Of a DNA stretch of 57,873 nucleotides, positions 44,187 through 51,689 are shown one piece after another. The stretch's first letter is position 1. Every line of letters starts with the position of its first letter. The notes beneath the pieces are model-generated. The model was given only the letters and a program-made list of their open reading frames with translations. It was not told the origin of the DNA and did not search any database. The stretch is from contig DBOL01000005.1 in assembly GCA_002299555.1 (NCBI GenBank), positions 1 through 57,873 on the forward strand, read 5' to 3'. Both the position numbers and the translations under genes were made by a program. This stretch comes from Candidatus Aminicenantes bacterium UBA647 (GTDB lineage Bacteria > Acidobacteriota > Aminicenantia > UBA2199).

Positions 44187-44350
44187 TGCAGAAAAAGGAA
44201 AATAAGAGAAAAACTCTATCGATAAGAATGGAATATTCTCTTTATGATCAGATAAGGGACGAAGCAAAGCAGAGTGAAAGATTGGCAGGGGCTCACATAA
44301 GATGGATCCTGAAGCAATATTATTTGAATAAAAAGGGAATGAAGGTGTGA
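44186..44350 (+). CDS. Ribbon-helix-helix (Arc/MetJ-like) DNA-binding protein, 54 aa
   Basis: This short gene encodes 54 residues: MQKKENKRKTLSIRMEYSLY, then DQIRDEAKQSERLAGAHIRW and ILKQYYLNKKGMKV. The strand KTLSIRME followed by two helices (YDQIRDEAKQSE; AGAHIRWILKQYY) is a typical RHH fold, usually a dimeric repressor. It starts within the stop of the upstream gene (TGATG) and ends 2 nt before the next ATG, so all three small genes form one translated unit. It is probably the autoregulator of this operon. Confidence 0.75.
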   Translation: MQKKENKRKTLSIRMEYSLYDQIRDEAKQSERLAGAHIRWILKQYYLNKKGMKV

Positions 44351-44352
44351 TC

Positions 44353-44544
44353 ATGAATATAACATCAATTTTCAAGATTAGCGGGCTGGATAAGAATAAT
44401 AAGGTTACAAATAGTAATATTTCAAAAATAAATAGTTTCCTCAAAAAGAAAATAGGAGCAGGGGTTGGATTTATATTTACAATTGTCATTGTCTATTTGA
44501 TAGTTACACTTTTTTCTATATACAACCTCCTTGTCGGCTTATGA
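44353..44544 (+). CDS. Small single-pass membrane protein
   Basis: 63 residues with a basic N-terminal half and one strong membrane helix near the C-terminus (AGVGFIFTIVIVYLIVTLFSIY). ATG 44353 chosen over GTG 44347, which overlaps the RHH stop. It is the last gene of the operon, followed by a terminator. Function unknown. Confidence 0.6.
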   Translation: MNITSIFKISGLDKNNKVTNSNISKINSFLKKKIGAGVGFIFTIVIVYLIVTLFSIYNLLVGL

Positions 44545-44590
44545 CGATACCTGTAGTTTGAAATAAATAATTACAGGTATCGCCATTTTT
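44545..44590. terminator. Rho-independent terminator after the small-protein operon
   Basis: CGATACCTGTA (44545-44555) pairs perfectly with TACAGGTATCG (44572-44582), an 11-bp stem, then CCATTTTTT. It starts directly after the stop codon and sits between convergent genes, so it may work for both strands. Confidence 0.85.
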
Positions 44591-44608
44591 TAACCTGAAT
44601 GAAAATTA

Positions 44609-45262
44609 TCAGAGATTTATAGCCATTCTCGAATTCAAAAACTTTTCCTGTTTTAACGTGTTCAACTTCGTATGAATTGTCCTCGGGTTTTTTAATATCC
44701 CGGGATTACGGTCGATCAATATAACTTCATCCCGTGTCAGATTCTTAATCTGGATCAAAGGGATATCTCTGGTAGTGGATTTAGTAATAAGCAAAGAACC
44801 AACTCTGACAGATATATTAGGGACATCTTTCAGATATTTTAGTGTCTCAGACATGTGAATTGCCGGTTCCTTTTTTGAAAAAAGTTTGTCAGTATTAATT
44901 TCCGTGCTGCTTTTATTGAATATGCTGATGAGTCCCGCGATCTTTTTTATTATATCAACATTAGAAGCGACACTTTTGGTTGCAGCCCAAAATTTTTCTA
45001 TAATTGAGCCTTTGAATATCTCTGGTTCAGAGAATACCTCCATGTCAATTGAATTTAGAACCTTTTTTACAGATTCATTGATAGTTTCAAGTGCAGAAAG
45101 ATCATCAGTATCAAGATAAATATCTACCGGGACATATCTTTTCATAAGGACATCGTCCAGTTTTTTGTCCATAGTTTCAAGATAGGATTGTCTTGCAGAT
45201 TCTTTCTTAATTTCTTTTGTCTCTTCATTGAAAATTCCATTTTTTTCAACATCACTTTTCAT
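44609..45262 (-). CDS. Conserved-looking protein of unknown function
   Basis: A 217-residue cytoplasmic protein with no signal or membrane helix. Residues ~45-95 (VPVDIYLDTDDLSALETINESVKKVLNSIDMEVFSEPEIFKGSI) and ~150-215 (VPNISVRVGSLLITKSTTRDIPLIQIKNLTRDEVILIDRNPGILKNP) remind me of a domain of unknown function often seen in actinobacterial and filamentous bacteria with conflict-type proteins. That is memory of a pattern, not a search. An AAAGGAGG site precedes the ATG. A perfect 14-bp palindrome lies 42 nt upstream. Confidence 0.6.
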   Translation of the reverse strand: MKSDVEKNGIFNEETKEIKKESARQSYLETMDKKLDDVLMKRYVPVDIYLDTDDLSALETINESVKKVLNSIDMEVFSEPEIFKGSIIEKFWAATKSVASNVDIIKKIAGLISIFNKSSTEINTDKLFSKKEPAIHMSETLKYLKDVPNISVRVGSLLITKSTTRDIPLIQIKNLTRDEVILIDRNPGILKNPRTIHTKLNTLKQEKFLNSRMAINL

Positions 45263-45303
45263 AATGCCTCCTTTTTGTGCAATGTATTATTATGTAGCAT
45301 AAA

Positions 45304-45317
45304 TTGAATATATTCAA
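45304..45317. promoter_or_regulatory. 14-bp perfect palindrome in a divergent intergenic region
   Basis: TTGAATATATTCAA, centred between the minus-strand gene starting at 45262 and the plus-strand gene starting at 45397. Possible operator. Confidence 0.35.
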
Positions 45318-45396
45318 CATATTATACAAAATAAAGTTTTTTAATTTTGTTTTCCTTGATTTTACAGGTATTATTATTAGTAAAAAGAGGGGCGAA

Positions 45397-46836
45397 ATGA
45401 TTAAAAAAAATTTAATATTATTTTTAAGACTTTTTCTGATTATACTGTTTGTTTTTCTTCCATACTGCAGTAATAGCGATGTGGAGTCAGATGAGGATCC
45501 GGTTCTGGTATCAATAACGCCATCTTCTAAAGCAGTTAATATGCCTCAGTTCACACTGACAGCGAGGGGACAGAGGTTTACTGAATATTCGAAAATATAT
45601 TTCAATGAGATTTCAAGAACAACGATCTTTATAAGCGAATCAGAACTTTCATGTGTGATCTCTTCAGAAAGTTTAACTTCTGAAGCTGAAATATCTGTTA
45701 AAATAAGCAATGGAGGCGGTAATTTCTCTGATGTATTACGATTTGAAATTAAGGATAACAACTCATTTATACTTCCGGTTTTAACTACAGAAGAAAATAG
45801 TACCTCTTTTAACCCATCGATAACTTCTGATATATCAGGTGATCTGTTTATTGCATACGAAAGATATGATGATGACGATAGCATGAATCATGTTTCTGTT
45901 ATAAGTTCATTTGATAAGGGTGAAGATTGGGGCGGGCCTGTTGATGTTTTCAGTTCCGTTGAAAAGATATACAATCCGGATATTACCTCAGGTCCGGATG
46001 GTTTCCTATATATTACTTTTTATAAATCCAATCTCTATTTTTCCTTTTCTGAAGATTCAGGAGAGACCTGGAGTGATCCGCAAATAATAAGTTTCAGTAC
46101 GCCGAGTCCAATTGAATCCAGAATATCTGTTGATGATGAGGGTAACATAAATATAATCTGGCTATTGCCTTTGTATTCTCAGAATACATCTGTCTACTAT
46201 ACCAGATCTGAAGATGGTGGATTGAATTTTTCTACTGAAGTTAATATATCATCAGAAAAAGATAATTTCAGCTCTGCCTACAATCCTTGCCTTGCAGTAA
46301 ACGGATCGGATGTATATGTTGGCTGGACTGCATGGCCGCTGGGTGGTAGCAGATATAGTTACGTTTATTTTAACTTCTCAGTTGATAATGGTAATACATG
46401 GAATTCTAAAGACAAATATTTTGGAGTATGTTCCGGTTCTGATCTTTGTGCTAATGGAGAAGCTAATGTCTACTTTGCGTTATCAAGTTCATATCTGCCT
46501 TTCCAGAACAGGATTGCACTTTACAGGTCAACAAACTCAGCTCTTAATTGGGAGGCTGGAGTTGGAGTAACATCTGAATCCCATGACACCTATCCGTTGA
46601 TAAGATCTGATTCTGAAGGAAACTTAAATATTCTCTTAAAACGGGGGAGTGCTTATTTTTATTCAAGATCATGCGATGGGGGAGACACCTGGACTGAACC
46701 TCTTTATGTTACGGATAAGATCAGTCAGGCATACCAGAAAAAACTGATAGATATGGCAATTGATAAAGAGGGAACTCTTTATATAGTATCCGAGTATGAT
46801 AATGCCGGAATTTTATACTTCTCAAAAAGCCTCTAG
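45397..46836 (+). CDS. IPT/TIG-domain, BNR-repeat surface lipoprotein
   Basis: 479 residues from ATG 45397 (AGAGGGG upstream). A signal sequence ends in FLPYC, a loose lipobox. Residues ~35-120 look like an IPT/TIG immunoglobulin-like domain (VLVSITPSSKAVNMPQFTLTARGQRF). The rest has six Asp-box/BNR blades: SFDKGEDWGG, SEDSGETWSD, SEDGGLNFST, SVDNGNTWNS, STNSALNWEA, SCDGGDTWTE, the layout of a six-bladed sialidase-like propeller. Catalytic Arg/Tyr/Glu of true sialidases cannot be confirmed, so a binding role is as likely. Confidence 0.82.
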   Translation: MIKKNLILFLRLFLIILFVFLPYCSNSDVESDEDPVLVSITPSSKAVNMPQFTLTARGQRFTEYSKIYFNEISRTTIFISESELSCVISSESLTSEAEISVKISNGGGNFSDVLRFEIKDNNSFILPVLTTEENSTSFNPSITSDISGDLFIAYERYDDDDSMNHVSVISSFDKGEDWGGPVDVFSSVEKIYNPDITSGPDGFLYITFYKSNLYFSFSEDSGETWSDPQIISFSTPSPIESRISVDDEGNINIIWLLPLYSQNTSVYYTRSEDGGLNFSTEVNISSEKDNFSSAYNPCLAVNGSDVYVGWTAWPLGGSRYSYVYFNFSVDNGNTWNSKDKYFGVCSGSDLCANGEANVYFALSSSYLPFQNRIALYRSTNSALNWEAGVGVTSESHDTYPLIRSDSEGNLNILLKRGSAYFYSRSCDGGDTWTEPLYVTDKISQAYQKKLIDMAIDKEGTLYIVSEYDNAGILYFSKSL

Positions 46837-46873
46837 ATTGACAGACAAGTTCTTACTTTAAGGCTTCTATATT

Positions 46874-48376
46874 TTAATCTGTTCTGTTTAAGAACTCCTC
46901 TCTCAGCATCTTGTGCATTTTATAGTTGGGAGAATTTTTGTCAGGGAGCTCCATATACTTAAATGCTTTATCTTCTTCGTAAGAGAGTATTGAATGGCAA
47001 AGGGTACAGTCGAAAGAGATCATGTTTCCTTCTTCATCTTTAAGTTTTTCATTATGACATCTGAAACAACCTGTATCCCTTTTATGTCCTGCAAATGAAG
47101 GGTAAGTGCCCCATTCAATATTCATTCCGGGATGAACATTACGTGAGTATATTCCCTGAGCCGTCTCTATCATTTCTGATATAATTCCCATTTTCTGAAC
47201 TGCGAGGTTAGGATATTTACGTCTGTAATAACCACTCATATAGTTGGCGATTCCAACAATGCCGCTCTTTTTGTCGGGATAATTTGCTGTAATGGCGGCC
47301 TGTATTACTCTCTTGGTGAAGGGCAGTGATCTGTCAAGTTGACCCTTTGATATTCTTTCATCCACAGCATTTCCGGGATCTTCATAGATATGTGTAGCCC
47401 TGTTATGGCAATCTACACAATCCATTGTACGAATCGAGATCTCCTCTTCATTCGCATTTTCAACATTTTCATCTAAAGAGGAATTAGTGAACCGTCTGAA
47501 TGTCCCATCCTTTTGTTTAACTTCAGCCCAGAGCATTTCAAGCCTTTCATCGTTGAGCGAGGCATATCTGACCTGATTTTCCATAGCAATATGCCAGTGT
47601 ATTCCCGCTTTATTTGCCTTCTTCCCTGTGTCGATCTTCATGTCAAGTGTTATGTATCTTGGAGTGGAGTCTTTATCCTGACCGTATCGCCTGATCACTT
47701 TAAGTTTGTGGCCATAAAATTTTTCAGGCCAGTGGCACTTCTCACAAGTTTCCCTGGATGGACGAAGATTATGTACAGGCGTAGGAACCGGCCTCTCATA
47801 TGTGTCTAAGACCGATTTCCACATTTGGCGCAATCCACTCAGCTTTGAATCAATAAGTGCCTGCACTCCTTCTCCTACATGACATTCAACACACTTAACA
47901 CGAGCATGAGGGGAAGCCTGATAGGTAGCCCATTCAGGGCCCATAACCTGATGACAGGCGGTTCCACAGAAATTTGGCTGATCCATGAACTTCATTGTAC
48001 TGACACCGGCGAGCATTATGAATAAAACATTTATCAATGTTAGTATTAGCACAGTCCTGAAGATCAGAGAACCACTGACGCTTCCCTGAAGTGTCTCCTC
48101 ACCAAAACTACTTTTAAGGAGTTCACTGGTACTCATCTTCATTTTCTTTTTGTAGAGATACCACCCGATCGGGATTAATATCAGTCCAAAAATGAAAAGA
48201 ATGGGAAACAGAAGATAAGTGATCAGCCCTATATATGCATTAGTCAGAATACCGAAAACACGGAGCAGTTCAAACAGAAAAAAACATATGAACGCAGAAG
48301 TGGTGAAAACAATACCCAGTCGTCCTGTAAGGGTTAAAGCTATCCCTCTGATAAATTTTTTTTGTTTCTCAAACAT
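46874..48376 (-). CDS. NapC/NirT-family multiheme quinol dehydrogenase
   Basis: A 500-residue membrane cytochrome c. Three hydrophobic helices occupy ~18-40, 45-70 and 105-130; six heme sites follow: CGTACH (CxxxCH), CVECH, CEKCH, CVDCH, CFRCH and CTLCH. The motif FCGTACHQVMGPEWATYQASPHARVKCVECHVGEG and PTPVHNLRPSRETCEKCHWPEKFYG are those of NapC/NirT proteins found in metal- and nitrogen-reducing bacteria. It should pass electrons from quinol to the octaheme cytochrome whose gene ends 14 nt upstream. Confidence 0.93.
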   Translation of the reverse strand: MFEKQKKFIRGIALTLTGRLGIVFTTSAFICFFLFELLRVFGILTNAYIGLITYLLFPILFIFGLILIPIGWYLYKKKMKMSTSELLKSSFGEETLQGSVSGSLIFRTVLILTLINVLFIMLAGVSTMKFMDQPNFCGTACHQVMGPEWATYQASPHARVKCVECHVGEGVQALIDSKLSGLRQMWKSVLDTYERPVPTPVHNLRPSRETCEKCHWPEKFYGHKLKVIRRYGQDKDSTPRYITLDMKIDTGKKANKAGIHWHIAMENQVRYASLNDERLEMLWAEVKQKDGTFRRFTNSSLDENVENANEEEISIRTMDCVDCHNRATHIYEDPGNAVDERISKGQLDRSLPFTKRVIQAAITANYPDKKSGIVGIANYMSGYYRRKYPNLAVQKMGIISEMIETAQGIYSRNVHPGMNIEWGTYPSFAGHKRDTGCFRCHNEKLKDEEGNMISFDCTLCHSILSYEEDKAFKYMELPDKNSPNYKMHKMLREEFLNRTD

Positions 48377-48390
48377 TATTCTATTTAATT

Positions 48391-49719
48391 TTACTTCTTC
48401 TTAAAAAGTTTTTTGTAAGCTTTCTGCAGATCTCCACTTTTTATCTTTTTCTTTATCTGATCAGTCGGTTGATTGACCCATTGATGCATAGGTTCTGTAA
48501 GAAGTTTATCTATATAGGAATCAAGTTCTCCATTTTTCAATTTCCTTGCCTCGGGGATCAATTTGAAATAGAAGTGCTGAGCAACTTCATAAATACCATG
48601 CCACCATGTATAATCGGGTGCCATCATTGCTGCCCCATGGCGTGCTCTCCTGCCTTCATGGTGCCATATCTCCCAATAGATCCACTCGATCTTATTACTG
48701 AAAGCAGCTTTGTTTTTGAGCAATTTATTTTTCTTGACGATTGCCATGATCTCTCCGGCAGGTTTTGCAAATTTTTCATTATAAAGCTCAACCAGGGCGT
48801 CATATTGGTAGTAATGGCCTTCAACGAAAGTTTTTCCATGACAATTGGTACATACATCTACCATGTTTTTTTTCTTTTGTTTCCAATTCTCGAGACGCTT
48901 GGAGACCTTTGGACGAAGGGTCCATGTTATCCTGTTTCCGACATCGTGGGATACTTTTTGATTCGAAGTTGCTGACATATGGCAGGAAGCACAAGTAGGG
49001 GCTATAAAATAATCTTCGCCTACAATCCATTTGTCAGAATCAAGATTCATTTTTGAAACATTAGTAAAATATGCATTCCCATGTTTTGATTCTTCGTATA
49101 TCTCTTTTTGAGGATGATCCGGTCCCAGATGGCATTTTCCACAAGCTTCCGGCTGACGGGCCTGGGATTTGTCAAAATTGTGACGGGTATGACAAGCTGT
49201 ACATGAGCCTTTGCTTCCATCAGGATTAAGTCGTCCTATTCCTGAATTCGGCCAACTTTTTATAGAAAGTTTATTTGGAGATTTCGGATCGATCTGAATT
49301 TTTGAACCGTGACAGCTTTCACAACCTGCTATTGCAACAGGGTGTCCGCCTGCTGCATGAGCGAGATATGCATCTGCAGATTCAAGGATCAACCCTGCTT
49401 TTGCATGATAGGATCTGTCTACCTCTTCCATCTCTTTTTTATGACATTTTCCACAATCTTTAGGAGTTACAAGGGTTGATATCAGAGCATCATAATGAAT
49501 ATATCCGTCAACATCGCCTTTTTTCGCACCGTGGCAGTCGATACAGGTGACATTATGCATTCCATGAGAAGAGCTGAACCATTGACGGTAAAGTCCTTTT
49601 GATTTTTCTTTGTGACAAGTCATACATTTCCCGGCTGCTGTATCATTATCAGGGATAGCCGCAAATGTGAGACTGAAAATAAATAAATAAATAATTCCGA
49701 TCAATAAAATTCGTTTCAT
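48391..49719 (-). CDS. Octaheme cytochrome c, hydroxylamine oxidoreductase-like (HAO family)
   Basis: A 442-residue secreted protein (signal peptide ILLIGIIYLFIFSLTFA) with eight CxxCH motifs: CMTCH, CIDCH, CGKCH, CESCH, CTACH, CGKCH, CASCH, CTNCH. The C-terminal helix region with RRARHGAAMMAPDYTWWHGIYEVAQHFYFKLIPEA is HAO-family. Paired with a NapC-type dehydrogenase, it resembles the epsilonproteobacterial Hao/HaoC pair, proposed to reduce hydroxylamine or nitrite to ammonium. Oxidative HAO needs a Tyr cross-link that I cannot verify by eye. GGAGG precedes the ATG. Confidence 0.9.
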   Translation of the reverse strand: MKRILLIGIIYLFIFSLTFAAIPDNDTAAGKCMTCHKEKSKGLYRQWFSSSHGMHNVTCIDCHGAKKGDVDGYIHYDALISTLVTPKDCGKCHKKEMEEVDRSYHAKAGLILESADAYLAHAAGGHPVAIAGCESCHGSKIQIDPKSPNKLSIKSWPNSGIGRLNPDGSKGSCTACHTRHNFDKSQARQPEACGKCHLGPDHPQKEIYEESKHGNAYFTNVSKMNLDSDKWIVGEDYFIAPTCASCHMSATSNQKVSHDVGNRITWTLRPKVSKRLENWKQKKKNMVDVCTNCHGKTFVEGHYYQYDALVELYNEKFAKPAGEIMAIVKKNKLLKNKAAFSNKIEWIYWEIWHHEGRRARHGAAMMAPDYTWWHGIYEVAQHFYFKLIPEARKLKNGELDSYIDKLLTEPMHQWVNQPTDQIKKKIKSGDLQKAYKKLFKKK

Positions 49720-49770
49720 TTTTCCTCCGGATAATTATTTTAATTTTATTTCAAAGAATCTTGAAGGGTT

Positions 49771-49776
49771 ATTATA
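49771..49776 (-). promoter_or_regulatory. -10 element of the HAO/NapC operon
   Basis: Minus-strand TATAAT (complement of 49771-49776), 52 nt before the HAO-like start; a weak TTACAA lies 18 nt further upstream. Confidence 0.45.
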
Positions 49777-49860
49777 CCTTCATATAATTTATATTTGTAA
49801 CAATTAACAAAATAATAGTCAATGAAAATTACATAACAAAATCCCGGCCATGATTGATAA

Positions 49861-49881
49861 AATTTCAAATTCATTGAAATT
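49861..49881. promoter_or_regulatory. Perfect 8+8 inverted repeat between divergent operons
   Basis: AATTTCAA (49861-49868), spacer ATTCA, TTGAAATT (49874-49881). It lies about 85 bp from the HAO operon -10 and about 45 bp from the -35 of the PilZ/methyltransferase operon, a good place for a shared regulator. Confidence 0.4.
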
Positions 49882-49926
49882 CCATTTTGTACTATTATAT
49901 ATTGCATAGATTCCAGGTGAGATTAG

Positions 49927-49955
49927 TTGACATTTTTATTTAAATTGGGTGTAAT
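49927..49955 (+). promoter_or_regulatory. Promoter of the PilZ-methyltransferase / hybrid kinase operon
   Basis: TTGACA (49927-49932), 17-nt spacer, TGTAAT (49950-49955); predicted start about 49962, with GGGGCGGG before ATG 49974. Confidence 0.65.
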
Positions 49956-49973
49956 GTAAATGGGGCGGGTTTT

Positions 49974-51689
49974 ATGAACATGTTTAAAGAAGGTTTAGAG
50001 GTCACCAGAAATTCAAGAAGAAAATATCAAATAGAGATGACATGCAGATTTGATGATAATTTAACAGAATTCCAGGTTTGGGATATATCTAATAATGGTT
50101 TTTCTTTTTTATGCAATAAAGGCTCTTTTTTTAAGGAGGGAGCCATCTTTAATAAGATATCGATTTTTAATCAAGAAAAAAATGAAGTTATAAATGCGAC
50201 AGGGACAATAGTCGGGACCTCAGAATTTGATAAAAGCAAGACCCGTGTCGGGATAAGGTTTGGAAAGAAAAGGATGGACCGTATGGTTGGAGGCAAAATA
50301 AGGATCCAGCGTCATTTTCCTGAAATTCAGATCGATATTTCTTTAACCATTGAAATTGAGAAAGGTACTTTTATCAGAACCGGAACTATTCTTGATTATA
50401 CTGCATCAACTGCAAGAGTAGAATTTAACCCCGATACTACGGATTACAAATTTCAAATCGGAGATGAATTTGATGTCCGTATTTCTATAAAAGATAGAGA
50501 ATTACTAAATTGCAGGGTGTTTGTTCTACGTATCAAAGATGATTCGTCTGAGGTAATTATAAATTTTATTGATCAGCACCTTGATCTCGCAGCAATTGAA
50601 ACTATTTCAAAATCTTTTCAGAATAAGAATAGAATTATTACTACACTGGAATCACTCGAAAAATTTGATAAGATCGGTGATGAATATAAAGCTTTGATAT
50701 GTGATTGGAGATTATACCTGAGTAGTTTAAAAAATATACTGGATTATGAAGAGAAATTTCATAATCTTAAGGTTGGAACTGATATGGAGCTTTTCCTTCA
50801 AAGCATTGAAGCGGAAGTTTTAAAAGATCAAAACAAATTTATAATAAGGCTTAATGAAATTGCAGGTAAAGTTCCCGACTCTGAAAGTCTTGACCATAAA
50901 AAATATTTCAGAAAGAACCTTATCACTTTTATAAAAACTTCTCCGCTTGCTGCATCAATTATTGACAGAGATAACGGATACCCCGGTGATTTTGAAACTA
51001 TTAAACAATTTTTTGTAAATCCTTATTCAGGGGATTCATTATTCGGCAAATTAATGAATAAATTTATATATTCGACAGATGCAGTTCAGGCTCATCAGAG
51101 AAGAATTCATTATCTTTATGATCAGCTGTGTTCCATGTATGGAAAATCGGAAAAGGAGTTCTCATTTTTAATCTTCGGTTCCGGCCCTGCTGAAGAAGTT
51201 TTACGTTTTGTTGAAAGAAATGATCTGACCAGGCCTGTTTATGCAACTCTGGTTGACATGGATGCTTTTGCTCTTGCAGATTTTTCAGAGAGACTTCAAT
51301 TTATTCAAAAGGAGAATTTTTTTGTTGAACTCGTAAATCTGAATATTCTGGATCTGATCAGAGGCAAGGATCTGAACTTAGTTAGAAATAAGTATTCATT
51401 AACTTATAGTGCAGGATTGTTTGATTATTTTAAAGATACATTTTGTAAGCGCTTTATAAATTCATTTGTAGATTATACAGAAGAGGGAGGTTCGATCATT
51501 ATTACAAATGTGCATAAAAATAATTCGACAAGATATTTAATGGATTATGGCGGCGGATGGGATGTAATTCACAGGGATGATAAAGAAATGCTGAACCTGG
51601 TTCCAAAGGATATGCCATTCGAATTATCACTCGATGAAAACCAGGCAAATATATTTTTAAAATTAAAAGTTCCTGAAAAACGCAAATGA
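49974..51689 (+). CDS. PilZ-domain / PhcB-like SAM methyltransferase (3-hydroxy fatty acid methyl ester synthase family)
   Basis: A 571-residue cytoplasmic protein in two parts. Residues ~12-215 look like two tandem PilZ-like domains (RNSRRKYQIEMTCRF, ISNNGFSFLC, RVGIRFGKK; then RHFPEIQIDISLTIEIEKG, STARVEF), though the RxxxR/DxSxxG c-di-GMP motif is only partly kept. Residues ~320-565 match the PhcB-type methyltransferase: DRDNGYPGDFETIKQFF, GDSLFGKLMNKFIYSTDAVQAHQRRIHYLYDQL, SAM-binding FLIFGSGPAEEVLRF. PhcB in Ralstonia makes 3-OH-fatty acid methyl esters as a quorum signal. The stop overlaps the kinase start (ATGA). Confidence 0.8.
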   Translation: MNMFKEGLEVTRNSRRKYQIEMTCRFDDNLTEFQVWDISNNGFSFLCNKGSFFKEGAIFNKISIFNQEKNEVINATGTIVGTSEFDKSKTRVGIRFGKKRMDRMVGGKIRIQRHFPEIQIDISLTIEIEKGTFIRTGTILDYTASTARVEFNPDTTDYKFQIGDEFDVRISIKDRELLNCRVFVLRIKDDSSEVIINFIDQHLDLAAIETISKSFQNKNRIITTLESLEKFDKIGDEYKALICDWRLYLSSLKNILDYEEKFHNLKVGTDMELFLQSIEAEVLKDQNKFIIRLNEIAGKVPDSESLDHKKYFRKNLITFIKTSPLAASIIDRDNGYPGDFETIKQFFVNPYSGDSLFGKLMNKFIYSTDAVQAHQRRIHYLYDQLCSMYGKSEKEFSFLIFGSGPAEEVLRFVERNDLTRPVYATLVDMDAFALADFSERLQFIQKENFFVELVNLNILDLIRGKDLNLVRNKYSLTYSAGLFDYFKDTFCKRFINSFVDYTEEGGSIIITNVHKNNSTRYLMDYGGGWDVIHRDDKEMLNLVPKDMPFELSLDENQANIFLKLKVPEKRK

